A stretch of DNA of 64,000 nt from Papiliotrema nemorosa (GCA_032158125.1 JASKOT010000003.1:868001-932000), one strand, 5' to 3'; positions 13,280 through 28,948 are shown, numbered from the stretch's first letter. Notes: generated by a model from the letters alone, not told the origin. Program-made: numbers and translations.

Positions 13280-14405
13280 GATCACTCGTATTCTAGGTTG
13301 TCTGCTACTCTTCAGCGGCGGAATGTCAGCTACTGATTGAACTGGAACTCTGCCTGTTAGACATGAGTGAGCGCACTGAGCGCATGGTGGGATCGAGGTA
13401 GATCCTTTGCCTGCAGATCCCTGCTCTGGCTTCTCAAAGGATGCGGGGTTCGGCCTTATGATCACGATAGCATATGCTTGTATCACTGCCTGTTGCCACA
13501 CACACTGTCTGCACTGGACAACGGTGGTCAACAGCGCGTATCAGTGAATGCGCCGTTATTTGTGAGGATCGTCGCAGGCTTTCGGTTTCAAGACTATGGT
13601 GAAAAGGGGGATGACGTAGCCGTAGCAGGATCACGATTGCGATTTTGAGCGACCGACGCAGCCTGTATACGCATTTCTGATAGCACGAGAGGCAGATGTG
13701 CTAGACCTTGAGACTATGCATTGGTCGAGCTGACAAGAGCATAGATCCCGCCGAGCCAAGGTATTCCAGCAAAAGGCCAAGGCAGGAAGGAGCCCAAGAA
13801 GGAGCGGGTCTGGACCTGCACCAAAGACTTCGTATGTTGATGACAGCATTTGTCCAAAATAAAAATACCTCGCAACAAGAGAATTCAATAATGTCCATGC
13901 CCATATCAATGGGACGTCAGCGCTTTCTCATCCTACACGTCGCTTGATCCCAAATGTGCATAGCCATCACCTCTGCTTCCCCGTAGTCTAGGCTGGTCTG
14001 TGCGAAGGACATCAACCCGTCCATATCGACCAAAGTGAGTTGCGCCAGACTGCGACGAAGGGATACGTTCCGCAGTATCGTCGTCTATTCTTGGCTTGCA
14101 AGTCTTACCTTGACAACCTTACCTTTTGTAACTCTCGCTGACGAGATAGGATTTGTCTGCCAAACATCTGTGCAATCTACAGTGACTGTCCTAGCATTCC
14201 GACTCTTCATACTGCGCTGGACACTGTAAACCGACAACGAACTCTGGTCCATTCGAGTTATCCTGCAATATCGACTGTGGACTCCGCTTTGGTAAACGCA
14301 CCTAGGGGCATCAAAGGCCATCGAACTCGCAGCGCAGGCGCAGCGTACCTCCCGGTCATATAAATATATGTCAACTCAACAACGCCCCTTGACAGCTCAC
14401 GTATC
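13280..14405. other. Gap with only weak coding hints
   Basis: A minus-strand reading around 14249-14120 (MDQSSLSVYSVQRSMKSRN...) and another at about 14075-13935 (LVDMDGLMSFAQTSLDYG) look moderately protein-like, and plausible splice sites exist. I could not build a single consistent gene, so none is called. An A/T-rich stretch (atataaatatatg) at about 14357-14370 may belong to the promoter of the downstream glycosyltransferase. Confidence 0.35.
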
Positions 14406-16764
14406 ATGCGACCCAATCTTCGAATAGAAGCCGATTCCCTCTTCTCCTCTCCATATCGTTCGCGAGAAACCTCAAACTCTTCATTCTCTCCCCTACCCGG
14501 CTCGGCAGGCGAGAAACCATCGACTTACTCTTCCTCCTCGAATTCCGATAACGATCCTACGACCCCGCTTTTACCCCCTACACCTAGCATGGCCGAGAAG
14601 GGAAGAGAGAGCTTTCCGTTTCCTCATGCGCAGCGCCATGGAATGTTTTCACGAGTGAGGATGGCTTTAGGTGGTCATAGAGGGAGCGCTACGAGGAGAG
14701 TCATGTGGGTTATAACGATGGCCGGAATTTTGCTCTTCATCGTTCAAAAATCCATAAATGTGAGCACAGTCCCAATGCCGTTTGAAACTGACCCAAAAGT
14801 CCTTTTCGCCCTCATCCCCAAGTCTGGCCACTCCTGGCCACGGTGTCTTGGACGGAGAGTCTCCGTCAAGGTGGCGCTTGCCTGGTTTACTGCCGCATGG
14901 CGTTGGCTCATCGGTCCACGAGTGGAAACCGGGTCACGACGGATTGAGGGAGATAGACATTGCTTCTGCTGCTCTGCCCGTCGAGGCGACCCTCCGAGAG
15001 AGGTTAGATGTGTGGAAGAACGCACCCGGAGGACGTGGCGAGCTCCCAGGGGAAATCGAGCTTGGAGGCTTTATGCAATGGAATCTGGAGGTACGCTTTC
15101 AATCGGAGGTTTGGCTTACGAGTAGCAATGTAGCACGATCTCGGAACAGAAGAACACACATATGGTACAAATGGCAAGCGATGTTTGGGCCTCTTTCAAC
15201 CGGACGACATTGCACGAGAGCAGAATGACCCTGATCAACCATATGGAAGGTGTTCTTGAGCAAAACCTGATTGCAAACTACGGCGAAGGAAGAGGAATCG
15301 TGATGGTCGCTGGAAATGCCGATACTCTGTGGCGAGTCAAGTGGTCTCTCCAGATGCTCCGGAGCTACGAGTGTACTCTTCCGGTCCAAGTGGTATGTTC
15401 GACTGCTTGACTCGTTGCTGACGATAGTATCACTTCCCAAGCGAGGCTCCTGAAGCCGACGATCCGATCCGAGAAGAGCTGCGCCAGCTCGGAGCGGAAC
15501 TCGTCGCGGCGGAAGGTCAAGAGAAAGACAAGAAGACCAAGAAGTCGTATCACCTTAAAGCTCTCGCGGTAGTGCAATGTCCTTGGCGAGAAGTGCTCTA
15601 TCTCGATTCAGACTCCATCCCCGCTCGCGATCCAGAGTACATGTTTGACGCACCAAACTATAAAAGGCTTGGACTTTGGGCTACCCCGGATTACTGGAAG
15701 ACATCCGCAAACAATCCCATCTGGGCCATCATGGGTGTGAAATGTCGAAACGAGTGGGAAATGGAGACGGGTCAAATGTTCATCGACAAGAAACTCCACC
15801 TCGACTTGTTCTATCTCATCAAGTATATGCTGGAGCACCATGATTGGGTATGTTCAGAACCTTAAAACTAGATTTGAGCTGACTCTTAGTGGTTCTACTT
15901 TTCCGACGGTGACAAGGACATCTTCCGATGGGCTATGTTGGCTCTGCGAAAACGATGGGCTGTTCCTGGTAGATGGGTTGGAGCCGCCGCTTTCCCATCC
16001 GGTACTGCATCTGGAGAGTTTTGCTCTCATACCATGTTGCAACATGACTCGTGGGGAGAGCCACTGTTTGTTCACTATAACCTGCTCAAGCAGATCCCAT
16101 CCGGCATCGGACGAGGTTTCTCATGGGGCCGAACGAAACAGATGCCACTCTTTAACACTTTCCCCGCAACACCAGCAACCGCTCGACTAGGTGAGCCAGA
16201 AGAAAAGCCAGAAGACGACGATCGACCGGGACTCGGCGACGTAGACTGTGACATGTTGGCAGATGCGGACGAATATGGAGTCGCTCGTGCACCGGCAAAA
16301 GAAATGATCATGCGTCGAGCAGCCAGAGAGAGGGGTATCAAGGCGAAATACCACGGTGGATGGATTTCTGCTCTATGGTGGGTTTATATTTGGGCGAGGT
16401 ACTGATAAGCAGTATCGATATCGATTATGTCGATCCAAGACCTCAGGAGAAGCAAGATGATGATGCGGCTCATCGACAAGAGCTGGAAGATGCGAAAAAG
16501 GCGAGGGAAGAAGCTTGGCAGGTCCAGGTGGAACAGGCGAAAGCGCGAAACGAGACAGTGCCGGAACCACCAGAAGAGTACGTTGAGTCGCCGGTTCGAC
16601 CTGATTGGACGCAGAATCCAGCCGAGGTAGGTCTTACAACTCACGAGGGGGGAAAATCTGGCTGATGAGTCTAGGTTGTATGGTGGAGAGATGACGAGCA
16701 TTTGAAGGCGTTTGAGAAGAATATATATGATCTAGGCTTCAAGCCGAGCGGCCCGGGTTTCTAA
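14406..16764 (+). CDS. GT71 (Mnn1-like) alpha-mannosyltransferase, type II membrane protein, 707 aa
   Basis: Exons 14406-14759, 14800-15090, 15126-15392, 15428-15847, 15890-16377, 16413-16626, 16675-16764; 708 codons. A Ser/Pro-rich cytosolic tail of about 97 residues leads into one membrane anchor (VMWVITMAGILLFIV), then a lumenal domain: the usual Golgi type II layout. The GT71 core shows GIVMVAGNADTLWRVKWSL, the metal-binding DXD motif in EVLYLDSDSIP, GLWATPDYWK and ETGQMFIDK. The family adds mannose to glycoprotein or capsule-type glycans from GDP-mannose; the exact linkage here is not evident. A charged Glu/Lys-rich insert (residues about 615-660) lies near the C-terminus. Exon 3 begins at the upstream acceptor gagtag because only that keeps the frame. 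Confidence 0.88.
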
Positions 16765-17168
16765 GTACACGTGGGCGAGTGATGTTTGGAAGAGTCTGAG
16801 ACGGGCGAAGTCAAAAAAAAAAGGCATGGCAATGCTACGATACGCAGGGAGTACATCGGGGGCGCCGAGCAAGCAGGCAGAATGGGTATTCAGGTCAAAT
16901 CACTCAGAGTTCGGCAAAAGGATCGTAGAGATACGAGATTGCTGCTTCTAGCACCGAGGGACTGCCATCACAAGATACACTGTAGCATAGACGTACAATG
17001 TAATATCGATATGCTGATACCCTGCTCGGCTGATACCCTGTTTGCCACCCGGTCTCGTAACCACCATTTAGCCGATGAGACATGAGATGTCGCTTGTACC
17101 TTCTTGTCTATCGCACCTTTGCTAGAGCCACGGATCAAAGGTACCGAAGAAGGTTTCAAGTCTACAAA
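16765..17168. other. Intergenic / RAB promoter
   Basis: Holds the 3' UTR of the glycosyltransferase and the upstream region of the Rab gene. A 9-nt A run is at about 16815. No element recognised. Confidence 0.5.
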
Positions 17169-18154
<986 letters not shown>

Positions 18155-18474
18155 AGCGGAAACATCCTGTTGTATTTTGTAGCCAAGTCATCTACCGACA
18201 TCCTGACAATGCAAGTATAATGCGCAAACATGGGATTTCGGGACGGCTCCGATATCACAGTACTCGTACAGCCGCACATTGATGACGACCGTGTACCACT
18301 TCCGATGTGTCCGGGCATCAGGCCATCGACCCCTTTCGACGGTAGTGATGTGACCGGAGATCAAACACTTTCTCATTTCTCTCTCACACGTGATATGACA
18401 TAGAATTATCTAGTGCATTCATTGCTGGCTATCCTGGAGCATCGGACTGCTCGCCTGCCTGTTTTACCACACAA
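18155..18474. other. Intergenic
   Basis: 320 bases between two same-strand genes; nothing recognised. Confidence 0.5.
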
Positions 18475-20364
18475 ATGGGTCGACCTGAAATACCTACAGA
18501 CCCGATCGCACCGGGACGATTGACCGAAAGGGAGCTGGAAGATATTGGTGTTGATGAAGGGGTAGATCTTCCCAGCTATGCACAAAGCGCAGGTATACCT
18601 AGAGAGGATGACGGTGTCCAGATGCTAGCCCAACAAGGTGAAGATCACGGTCAAGGTAGATCTGGTCGCTGGGGAGCATGGGGTGTGTCACTGAGTGCTT
18701 GTAATGCTTCCGTGGCCAGGCTGATATGTAGCCGAGAAGCGAGCTCTGGAGAGACATCCCCAACACATGGATTGGGATGAAAGAGGACAAGCCAGACGAG
18801 AGGTATGCGAGCACTTTGACTTGATGTCCCACCGTGCTGAGGCCTAGATTGACCCGCTACAAGCTCGACCCCCTTCATACGACAACACTGTTGCTAGCAT
18901 TCTCAACGAACCCCTGGACGGACCTTGCATTGATGGGAGCTTTACAGTACAACAGGAACAGGGTATACCTCTCCCTCCCACCGATCTTACTAAACTCAAG
19001 TATGGTTCAAAGTTTATCACTCATTCGGCTAATCCCGTCACCTGTACCTTGGCCTTGCAGAAAGATTGGACTCTTATCGGCACGACGGACGGTCTAAGGA
19101 CACTGCTTCATGATGGAGAGGAAGATCCTACGAGAGCTATTTGGACTGGATTGGCGGTGTGGGACATGACCATGTTGAAGCAGGACACGTTGAGCGATGG
19201 GACACACCGAGGCACAGTGTTGGTGCTATGCGGCGGCGTTGAAGATGGTACTAGCAGTCGTCCGAAAAGAGATGCCGAATGCAGACTGTACAAGCTGGAG
19301 AGCTTGACGAGTCTCGCCCAATGGGCAGCGCATCAGTATGGATATGGAGGAATAGACCTGTTGCCGAAGAAGGACAAGGGGAAAGGGATCGCTTCGTCCT
19401 TCCGCTCCTTGAGTCGTGGGTCAAGCTCGTCCAGTACGAAACCCGCGGGAACGGTGGATCCTGAGGGTATCAACTTGGCGAGGCGATGGGCCGCGGAATA
19501 TACAGTCCTTCCTGTAGGCGATCGAGCGGTGTTGGGGATGGCGACGCACACCACCAAGACAGAAATGGCCATCGCGCTCGCGACGCCCGACTCGGTAGTT
19601 CTCCACCTGGGAAAGGTGACTTCAACCGGATCATTCTCTTTCGCCCCGGCAAAGGCCTTCTACGTCCCTTTCCCGCCAAAGACGATATCCATTGTCGAGT
19701 TGGAGATACCGGGTAGCATCCCGGAAACGATGGATGATTGTTCCAGCAGCTTGTTTGAGTGGGATGACGATAGGACCGAGAGTACGCTCGGGGAAGGGGT
19801 AGTAGGCGGATTGTTGGGGTTATTCGTGACCTTTGCATGAGCGAGAGGCTGCGTGGTGAGGACAAATGATCTGCGGATGTCGAGCTGAAAAAGGGTGGAA
19901 GAGGGGAATGGCTGCCTGCTCAAAAAGTGACCCTGGTCGCGGGAGAGGTGTATGTGTTCACTCGCGGTACAGCTAGCTTTCTCTTCGGCGTGAGTTATAT
20001 CAGTGAGTGATGCTAAGCTCAGGCCCCTTTGACAATCCCCTTGGCCATGCAGACTCCCATCACGGAGATCACCTGGCCTGAGCTTCCTACATCCGTCTAC
20101 GCGACATCGACAGCTGCCTCAAATCTGCGGTTGTTGGGTCTCACGGCAAAGGGCACGATTCACGTTATCGACCTTAGTGCTGGAGACAGAGATTTAGAAC
20201 GGGACTGGGCGAATGTTGCTGGAGCTTTGGGGGAAGGAGCTAAGTTTGTGCCGGATATCAAACCTGGATCACAAGATGCTCGAGGGGAAGCCACAGGGGT
20301 AATGGTGAGGTACCGTAGAGGTGAAATGGACTGGCGCATCGTGCGACTGGGGCAGCAGAGGTGA
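18475..20364 (+). CDS. CNH-like beta-propeller protein with PY motifs, reading interrupted near 19826-19884
   Basis: Exons 18475-18682, 18732-18802, 18848-about 19825, 19885-19989, 20023-20364; about 567 aa if a 59-nt intron at 19826-19884 is accepted. The N-terminal 100 residues are acidic and carry LPSY and PPSY motifs (possible WW-domain ligands). The rest reads like a citron-homology/propeller domain: YGSKFITHSANPVTCTLALQ, DWTLIGTTDGL, then VTLVAGEVYVFTRGTASFLFG. The main frame stops at TGA 19838-19840 in the middle of a sensible strand (GLFVTFA). The frame after the stop also reads sensibly for a few codons, and the downstream homologous frame is shifted. The bridging intron has a poor donor (gtgacc) and acceptor (cgag). 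The gene may be lightly damaged or carry a poor intron. Function unknown. Confidence 0.6.
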
Positions 20365-21631
20365 TGCTCTACCACGTTGATACGATGAAAATCGCTCAAA
20401 GCAAACAAGAGGAAGCAGAGATGGGAGATGGATAGTCGAGCTCGCTAAGCGCCCGAAGAGCCGACGCAAAAGGTCAGAAAAGCGGTGACCCGAGGCAAAA
20501 TGGGCTGGTCGGATCTCGGTTTTGGTCGGAAGCGCAGAGTGTCTATTTCGATTTTGCGATGCTATGGCCAAAAAAGGTCTACTTCGTTTGCGTGTTCATT
20601 TCGAATCAAAGAGCGAGTTGTCGAGCAACTCATTCTGACTTGCTCTGCTCTCATGCCTGGAGCTCAGAAATGGATCCCTTGTGGATGGGATATTCCCCCT
20701 CATCGCTTAAGACGTGGCGTCAGCATACGGGCCCCAAGCGTCCCCCGCAGATGCCCAGGGGAACGACCTCTTGACCACCAGAATGGTGATGGTGACGACG
20801 TAAGAAGACGCACAGCGCGCAAAGGGCCTCCATTCGAAATGTACAGGCGAGAGAAAAACCCCTCAGCACGTTAAACGTCGTCTACAGCACCATATAAAGC
20901 AGACACGACTGTACAGAGATGCACTTCTTTGCCCCCATCTTTCCCCTCACCGTTTTGCGAGAACCCGCTCAATGGCCTATCGCCAGCGATAACACTTGTA
21001 AGTCGAGTTCTTCCTCTCCTTTGAGTCGAGATAGGACGTTCCCCCCTATCTGTCCACTCACCTCTTGCCTATCTACTTGGAAGGTGGTCATCGTCGTCTC
21101 CTTTGTGCTCGTCGTTATCACTACCCCGCTCTATCGTGGTGAAGAGGTCGCGATCAAGTTTGGCTAGCCGCTTATCACGGTGGTCGGCTCAACCGCAGAC
21201 GAGGTGGCATCCCATAAATACGGAGTGGCCGATCAGTCCTCCTTGCGTCTTCATCTGCACCCCTCCCAACCCAGCCTTTGCATACAATACTACCACCCCC
21301 TTGCACAGCTCAGATCACCTTGACACCGTCTATCCTGCATCGTTCTGGTCAGAAAGTACCTTTAGGGGTCCGATCAAACGGTTGGTTTCATCCCTGCCTG
21401 ATTGCCGGTTTTTGGGGACTCCGCATGTCAGATGACCCAGTGAACCGCCCCCCCTCCCCCTTGCTCCCCTCTCCGTCTCCTCGTCGATCATTCCAAACAC
21501 GTCGCTGACTCGAATTCTAGAGATATACAAAGCTCCCCAACAGTTTCCCCCTCAACTTGCCCCAAGACCCATTCCGTTCGTCTTGACTTGACTCTATACT
21601 ATCCCTCTTGACCCCGCACACCACTTTCGCA
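20365..21631. other. Long intergenic / GDH2 upstream region
   Basis: About 1.27 kb. The last 200 bases before GDH2 are strongly C/T-rich, typical of a 5' UTR or promoter here. Several ORFs of 60-130 codons have no support. A long leader for GDH2 would fit nitrogen regulation but is not shown. Confidence 0.5.
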
Positions 21632-24600
21632 ATGGCTACTCCAGTCAACGGCCAGCCCAACTCTGTGCGTAACACTTTCCCCATTATCACACATTCCTGA
21701 CGCACAGATGCTGTTACCTCAGCAAGTCACCAACCTGATAAATGGTGCCATCACCCCTGGTCACCTCTCGAGAAACGCTTCCGACGCGTCGTTGAACCAG
21801 CGAATTCGAAAGGATACCATGTGAGTCCAAGTTCCGGCCGAGACGACCCGCGCTGACTTTTCATCAGTGGTTACAAATCATCCCCCTTTCCTGCCAAAGC
21901 TGCTCAACAAGAAGAGGTAGCTGGTATTCTCGCCGCGAGCGGTTTCCTGCCCAGGGAACTCGTCTCTGGCGAAGTAGACTGGTTCTACAACCACCTCGGC
22001 ATTGGTGAGTCAACCCTTGATCAACCTTGGCTGACGGGAAGACAACGCCTACTTTCTCGCCGAGTCACCAGAAATTATTGCGGATCACATTCTTGCCCTT
22101 TACTCGGCCAAACTCTTGGCTTACACCAAGCATGATCCCGAGAAGCTCTTCATCGACCTGGAAAAGATCACGACCGAGGCCGAAGCTGGAAAGAGCAAAG
22201 AAGGAGCAGTCTGGATTCACACTTCCAAGCCTGGTGTCACTGTCAAGGAGGGTCCAGGAGCGACCGTCGAGAAGAGGTAAGCTCCCTCTGAAACACCCCG
22301 CGGCTTAGCTGATACTTCAGGATCGACGAGCTCTTCCTCGACAACCCTACCCCGGCCAAAGCTTACCGATTGGAGACTTTCCGATCGGCAGGTGCCATCT
22401 CATCCACCATTTCTCAACAGCTCCGATGCTACTTTGTCTCGCGATGTCAATTCCCCACCTCTGGACCTATCCGAAACGAAAAGGGAGAGGTCGATATTCG
22501 ATCTGTCTCTGATGCTTCGTTCCTCGAGAAGGCTAGCGATAACACCCTCGAGATCTACCAAGATGTGATCAACGAGGTCGAGCGACGATCCGGTCCCGTC
22601 ATTGAGATGTTCGAGGTCGAAGACAGCCGAGAACGACGAGTTGTCATTGGTTTCAAGATGGGCGGTACCCGTAAATTCTTCTCCGCCCTGTCCGACTTGT
22701 ACCACTTTTACGGACTTTACTCTGCCAGGAAGTATGTCGAGCAGTTTGCCAACGGAACGACAATCATCTCGGTCTACCTCAACCCGGTTCCCAACACCAA
22801 GGCTCCGCCAATTGAGCACTCTATCCACCAGGTCGTTCGAGAGGCTTCGCTCCTTTACTGTCTCCCCGACAACCCGTTCTTCTCGGCTGTGGACGAGGAC
22901 AACCTCCAAGCTGTCCAGGAGGCCACTTATGCCTATGTCGGATGGATCTTTGCTCAACATTTCTGCAACCGTTTGGGTCCAGCCTACCTGTCGTTGAAGC
23001 AGGTGCTCGACGACAACAACCCAAACCACGCCGAGGTGCTCAACAAGATCAAGACTCGATTCAGGGAAGAGACCTTTACTCGAGAGAGCATCCGAGAGGT
23101 CATTCAGGCCCATCCGGATCTCATCCGAATGTTGTACATCAACTTTGCGATGACCCACTATCCCGCCGCCGAGGAGGCTTCGCAGCTCACCCCTACCCTC
23201 TCCTTCCAGCGACTCAAGACCGAGCAACCACTCACCGACGAGGAGCTCTACGCCAAGATCCGAAAGAACGCCGCAAACCAGCACGCTCTGCAGATCCTCG
23301 AGGCGTTGCTCATCTTCAACAAGCACGTTCTCAAGTGCAACTTTTATCAGCCTACCAAGGTCGCCTTGTCCTTCCGACTAGACCCCAGGTTCTTACCCGA
23401 TGTCGAGTACCCGAAGAAGCCTTTCGGCATGTTTTTCATTGTCGGATCCGACTTCCGAGGTTTCCACGTTCGATTCCGAGATGTCGCTCGAGGTGGTATC
23501 CGAATTATCCGATCTCGAGGTAAGGAGAACTACAACTCGAATGTGCGAACGCTGTTCGACGAAAATTATGCGCTTGCTTCGACTCAGAACTTGAAGAACA
23601 AGGATATCCCAGAGGGTGGTGCCAAGGGAACCATCTTACCCTCGCTCGACGCCAACTACGCTCAATGCTTTGAAAAGTACGTCGATTCGATCATCGATCT
23701 CCTCTTGCCTGGTCAGAGTCCCGGTATCAAGGGTCCTATCGTCGACGTCTCTGGTCGAACCGATCCTGAGATCCTCTTCTTTGGTCCCGATGAGAATACC
23801 GCAGATCTGATGGACTGGGCGGCAAATCACGCTCGATCTCGAGGCGCTCCTTGGTGGAAATCGTTTACCACGGGTAAATCTGCCGAAGCTCTCGGTGGTA
23901 TTCCTCACGACACCTATGGTATGACCTCGCTCTCGGTCCGACAATACATCTTGGGTGTCCTCAAAGCCCATGGTCTGAACGAAAAGGAGGTCACCAAGTT
24001 CCAAACCGGTGGTCCCGATGGAGATCTGGGGTCCAACGAAATTCTGCTCAGCAAGGATAAGACTGTTGCCATTATCGATGGTTCAGGTGTCCTCCACGAC
24101 CCTCATGGTCTCGATCGATCGGAGCTTGTTCGACTTGCCAAGGCCAGGAAGCCAATCTCCTTCTTTGACAAGGCCAAGCTCAGCTCGGACGGTTACCAGG
24201 TGTTGGTCGAAGACCAAGATTACCGACTTCCTTCCGGCGAGGTCATTCCCGATGGAACTGACTTCCGAAACAACTTCCATTTCCGAGTCAAGGCCGACTT
24301 GTTTGTCCCATGTGGTGGTCGACCTGAGGCTGTCAACATTTCCAACGTTGCCAAATTGGTCGACTCGGACGGAAAGCCCCACTTCAAGTACGTCATCGAA
24401 GGTGCGAACCTGTTCTTCACTCAGCAAGCTCGATTCTGGCTGGAGAAGAAGGGTGTTACGCTCTTCAAGGATGCTAGTACTAACAAAGGTGGTGTCACCT
24501 CGTCTTCGCTCGAGGTGTTGGCTGGTCTCGGATTGAACGATGAGGAGTACATTGAGAACATGATCTTCAAGGATGGCAAGCCATCTTCATTCTGTGAGTC

Positions 24601-25029
24601 ATCCTTTCTGCGCAGGAACTCCGCGCTGATTATGCAGACCAAGCATATGTGAAGGATATCCAGCAGAAGATCTGCGAGAACGCAGCCGCAGAGTACACTT
24701 GCATTACCAAGGAATGGCAACGAAACAAGGGAGCTAAACCCCGAACGACCATTACCGACGAGTTGTCGTCTACCCTGAACGATCTCCAAAACGAGCTCGA
24801 GGTTTCGGATCTCTACGACAATGTGCAATCCAGGAAAAATGTCCTGTCCAGAGCCATCCCGAAAACTTTGGTCGACAAGATTGGTCTGGACACTTTGATG
24901 CAGCGATTGCCGGAACAGTATCAACGAGCTTGCTGGTCGGCGTGGGTCAGCTCAAACTACATCTACCAATGTTCAATGGAGGCTTCCAACGTCGACTTTT
25001 TCCACTTCTTCTCCAAACTCGCCAACTGA
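21632..25029 (+). CDS. GDH2: NAD-specific glutamate dehydrogenase, 1060 aa
   Basis: Exons 21632-21664, 21708-21820, 21868-22004, 22042-22276, 22321-24593, 24638-25029; 1061 codons. This is the large fungal NAD-dependent GDH that deaminates glutamate to 2-oxoglutarate and ammonia when amino acids are the nitrogen source. Length fits the roughly 115-kDa class. Visible: PKKPFGMFFIVGSDFRGFHV, the substrate-lysine block EGGAKGTI, PDGDLGSNEILLS (dinucleotide fold), VIEGANLFFTQQAR, and a helical C-terminal domain absent from small GDHs. Long exon 5 with strong codon bias suggests high expression. Antisense ORFs over it are shadows. Confidence 0.96.
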
Positions 25030-25271
25030 TCTGGCGAGTCGATACCCAACGATACGGACGATTCTTACCCCTCATGTACATACACCTTTGATTCTTCGAT
25101 TACCCATTTTTGCATAGGACGACGGAGAGAGGATTTTCGGATGAAGCAGTAATCAGCACCGGGAGACAGAGTATCATCATGCATATGTGAACGCGTCTTC
25201 TTGTTGCATTCCTACAATGTCCTCGATGCTTTTGTATCTCCTACAACAGTGTTACTTGCGCTACCCTTCTC

Positions 25272-26691
<1,420 letters not shown>

Positions 26692-27093
26692 ATTGAGTAT
26701 CTGTCCACAGAGATGAGTTTGGGGATGGGCAGATGGGAGGGTGGTATCGAAGAAGGGTTCAGATGCTAGGGTTGTGGGGTTGAGCGAGTTGCCGGTAGCG
26801 CCCTCCACTTTCGAGCCCTCTGCGATTTTGACCATCCACAGTGACTCAGTCCTATTGCCTAGCGCACTCCTATCCTGGATCGCTCCTGACAGTCATTTTC
26901 GCTCGCATCAGTCATGGCGAGCTCTAGTATCGCTATACCGCTGGCAAACGACCCGAAGGAATTTCTCTCAAATCAGTATTCTACCAGAAACTACCCCGTA
27001 AGTTGAGGTCCGACGGTTTCGTCGGACCATAAGATTCAAAGGAATTACACGGTCGTTGCAGACGAAGCATGATGGGAGCAATAACTACATCGA
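26692..27093. promoter_or_regulatory. Divergent promoter AK / THOC3
   Basis: 402 bases between divergent starts. The in-frame upstream Met of the kinase lies here but is not favoured. No defined site. Confidence 0.45.
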
Positions 27094-28948
27094 ATGGCTG
27101 ATACGCAGAAACCGACGTTTCCTCATCGCGAACGAACCATCACGGGAGCTGGTAAACCTGTCAGAAGTATCGCTTGGTCCTGCGATGGGAAAAGGGTAGC
27201 GACGGGATTGGAGACGAGGAGCCTGCGAGTTTGGGAAGTCCGAGAATCAGTGAGTCCATACGCTTCTCTTCGACTCGTCTGTAGATTGAAGCTGATTGAG
27301 CAGATTGATTCGAGCTCTTCGTTTTCCCTCCCGTCTTCTTCCTCCAAACCCAGCCCTCATAATGGAAACATTGGTGAGGAATCAGAGCAAACGTCTGGCC
27401 ACAAGTTGATGTCGCCAGCGGCTCTGGCATTCTCTCCCACTGACCCACATATCCTCGTGTCCGGGTGCAGGCTTGCAGCGTCCGGCGGTGTCTTGGCCGT
27501 CTGGGACGTTTCGAGTGGGTCCTTTGATGAACTACAATCTTTGGAAACGACACTCATGGCATCACAGAACCCCGCGAACCGATAGCAACTTTTAGTGTGG
27601 CGGGGAGCGGGGATGTTATCAGTCTAGCCTTTCATCCGTCCGGTCGACAGTTTGCAGCGGTGTGCAACAGGAATCGAAGGGACGAATTGGCCTTCTACCA
27701 TCTTGTTGAGGACGATTCGGGGAGTGGGAAGGAGATTTGGGTTCAGCGGAATGATATAGCACTAGGTGGACCGGGCTCTGAAGTCGGCGCAGACGAGGTG
27801 AGTGCCTAAACTCAAGCACATTCAGAGATTGCTGAAGTCGTAGATCAATTCATTCTCGTTTGGCAACAGTGGGAAATATGTCAGCTGCGTGTCCAATGAT
27901 GGGAGTCTCACCGCTTGGGCTTTCCCCATACATCCTCGCATCCAGGCTCAAGTCGTTGAGGAGACTGTTCTCGAAGAGGAGAGCGCACCTAGCAGGATAC
28001 CGACACCGCGAGAGAACACGCCGGAGCCGACGGAAGAAACGCAAGCCAAAGAGGCTGATGTGAAACAAAACGAAGGGGAGGATGTGGATATGGACGAAGG
28101 CAAGGTCGAGTCGGGTGACGTGACTGGAGATGGCGGGGAGGCAAACCAGGAGGACGCAATGGCAGCACACACGCAGGCAGGGGATACCGCGGAAGAGGCG
28201 CTACCAGAAGGCGCCAGTGCGCCCACATCCTCTGCAGAAGACGCAAAGGCAGCAGATCCGCCCGTCGGGGCTGGAGACAAGGATGTCGAGATGGCCGAGC
28301 CATCAGCACCTGCCATTACCGTCAACTCGTCCGCTCCAAGTCGGCAACCTTCCTTACCGCCTCCAAAGGCTGCTTCGGATGAGGAGAAAACAGAGATTGC
28401 GCAAAATCGGGCCAAACAGCTTGTCCGCTTGCGAAAAATATATTGCAGTAGTCTTACCACCTCTCTACTTGCTCTAGCTTTTGACCCATTAGGCCGGTGA
28501 GCCCCTCCTCCTCCCACAGTCTATGGCTAATGATAGCTATCTGGCAGTAGGAGGGCTAGACGGTATGTTGGCCCTGTATGACACACAAGAGTGGATCAGT
28601 CAAAGATCGTTCCCGCATTCGACGTATGTTTCACCTCTGCATTGATGAGAATGAGAGCTGACGAGCAGGAGCGGACTGAAGATGGTGGCTTTTTCCAACG
28701 ACGGCGAGATGCTGGCCGCGGCGTGTAATGATAACAGCGGAGCAGTATACATAGTGAGTGATCGTGACCTTGTTTCTGCACTCATTGCTGACATACAGAT
28801 GTCTGTCGCCACGGGAGAGCTGTTGGCAAAGTATGATATAGCAGGGATGGTATTGACCATGGCGTGGCACCCGAAGAAGAACTGGCTGGCTTGGAGCGTG
28901 TTTAACAAGACGGCGCAGCCTACTTGGTTTCTGGTCAAGCAGGACTAA
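27094..28948 (+). CDS. THO complex subunit 3 (THOC3/Tex1-like) WD40 protein, 523 aa
   Basis: Exons 27094-27249, 27304-27514, 27568-27797, 27844-28496, 28537-28623, 28669-28753, 28799-28948; 524 codons. WD repeats begin VRSIAWSCDGKRVATG...LRVWEV and end DPLGRYLAVGGLDGMLALYDT, MVAFSNDGEMLAAACND and MVLTMAWHPKKNWLAW, which match the C-terminal blades of THOC3. THO couples transcription elongation to mRNP assembly and export in the nucleus. About 150 residues of Glu/Ala/Pro-rich, highly acidic sequence (roughly residues 220-375) interrupt the propeller in the large exon 4, an expansion not usual for the family. Head-to-head with the adenylate kinase gene. Confidence 0.8.

Noticed and set aside
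13631..14321. Several minus-strand ORFs and possible exons
   Set aside because: Two readings are mutually exclusive and no single spliced gene closes in frame; kept only as a hint.
22400..23326. Minus-strand ORF of 308 codons
   Set aside because: Antisense shadow of GDH2; no domain and no splice signals of its own.
26692..26835. Upstream in-frame Met for the adenylate kinase
   Set aside because: The downstream Met gives a typical mitochondrial presequence; the extra 48 residues look like leader sequence.
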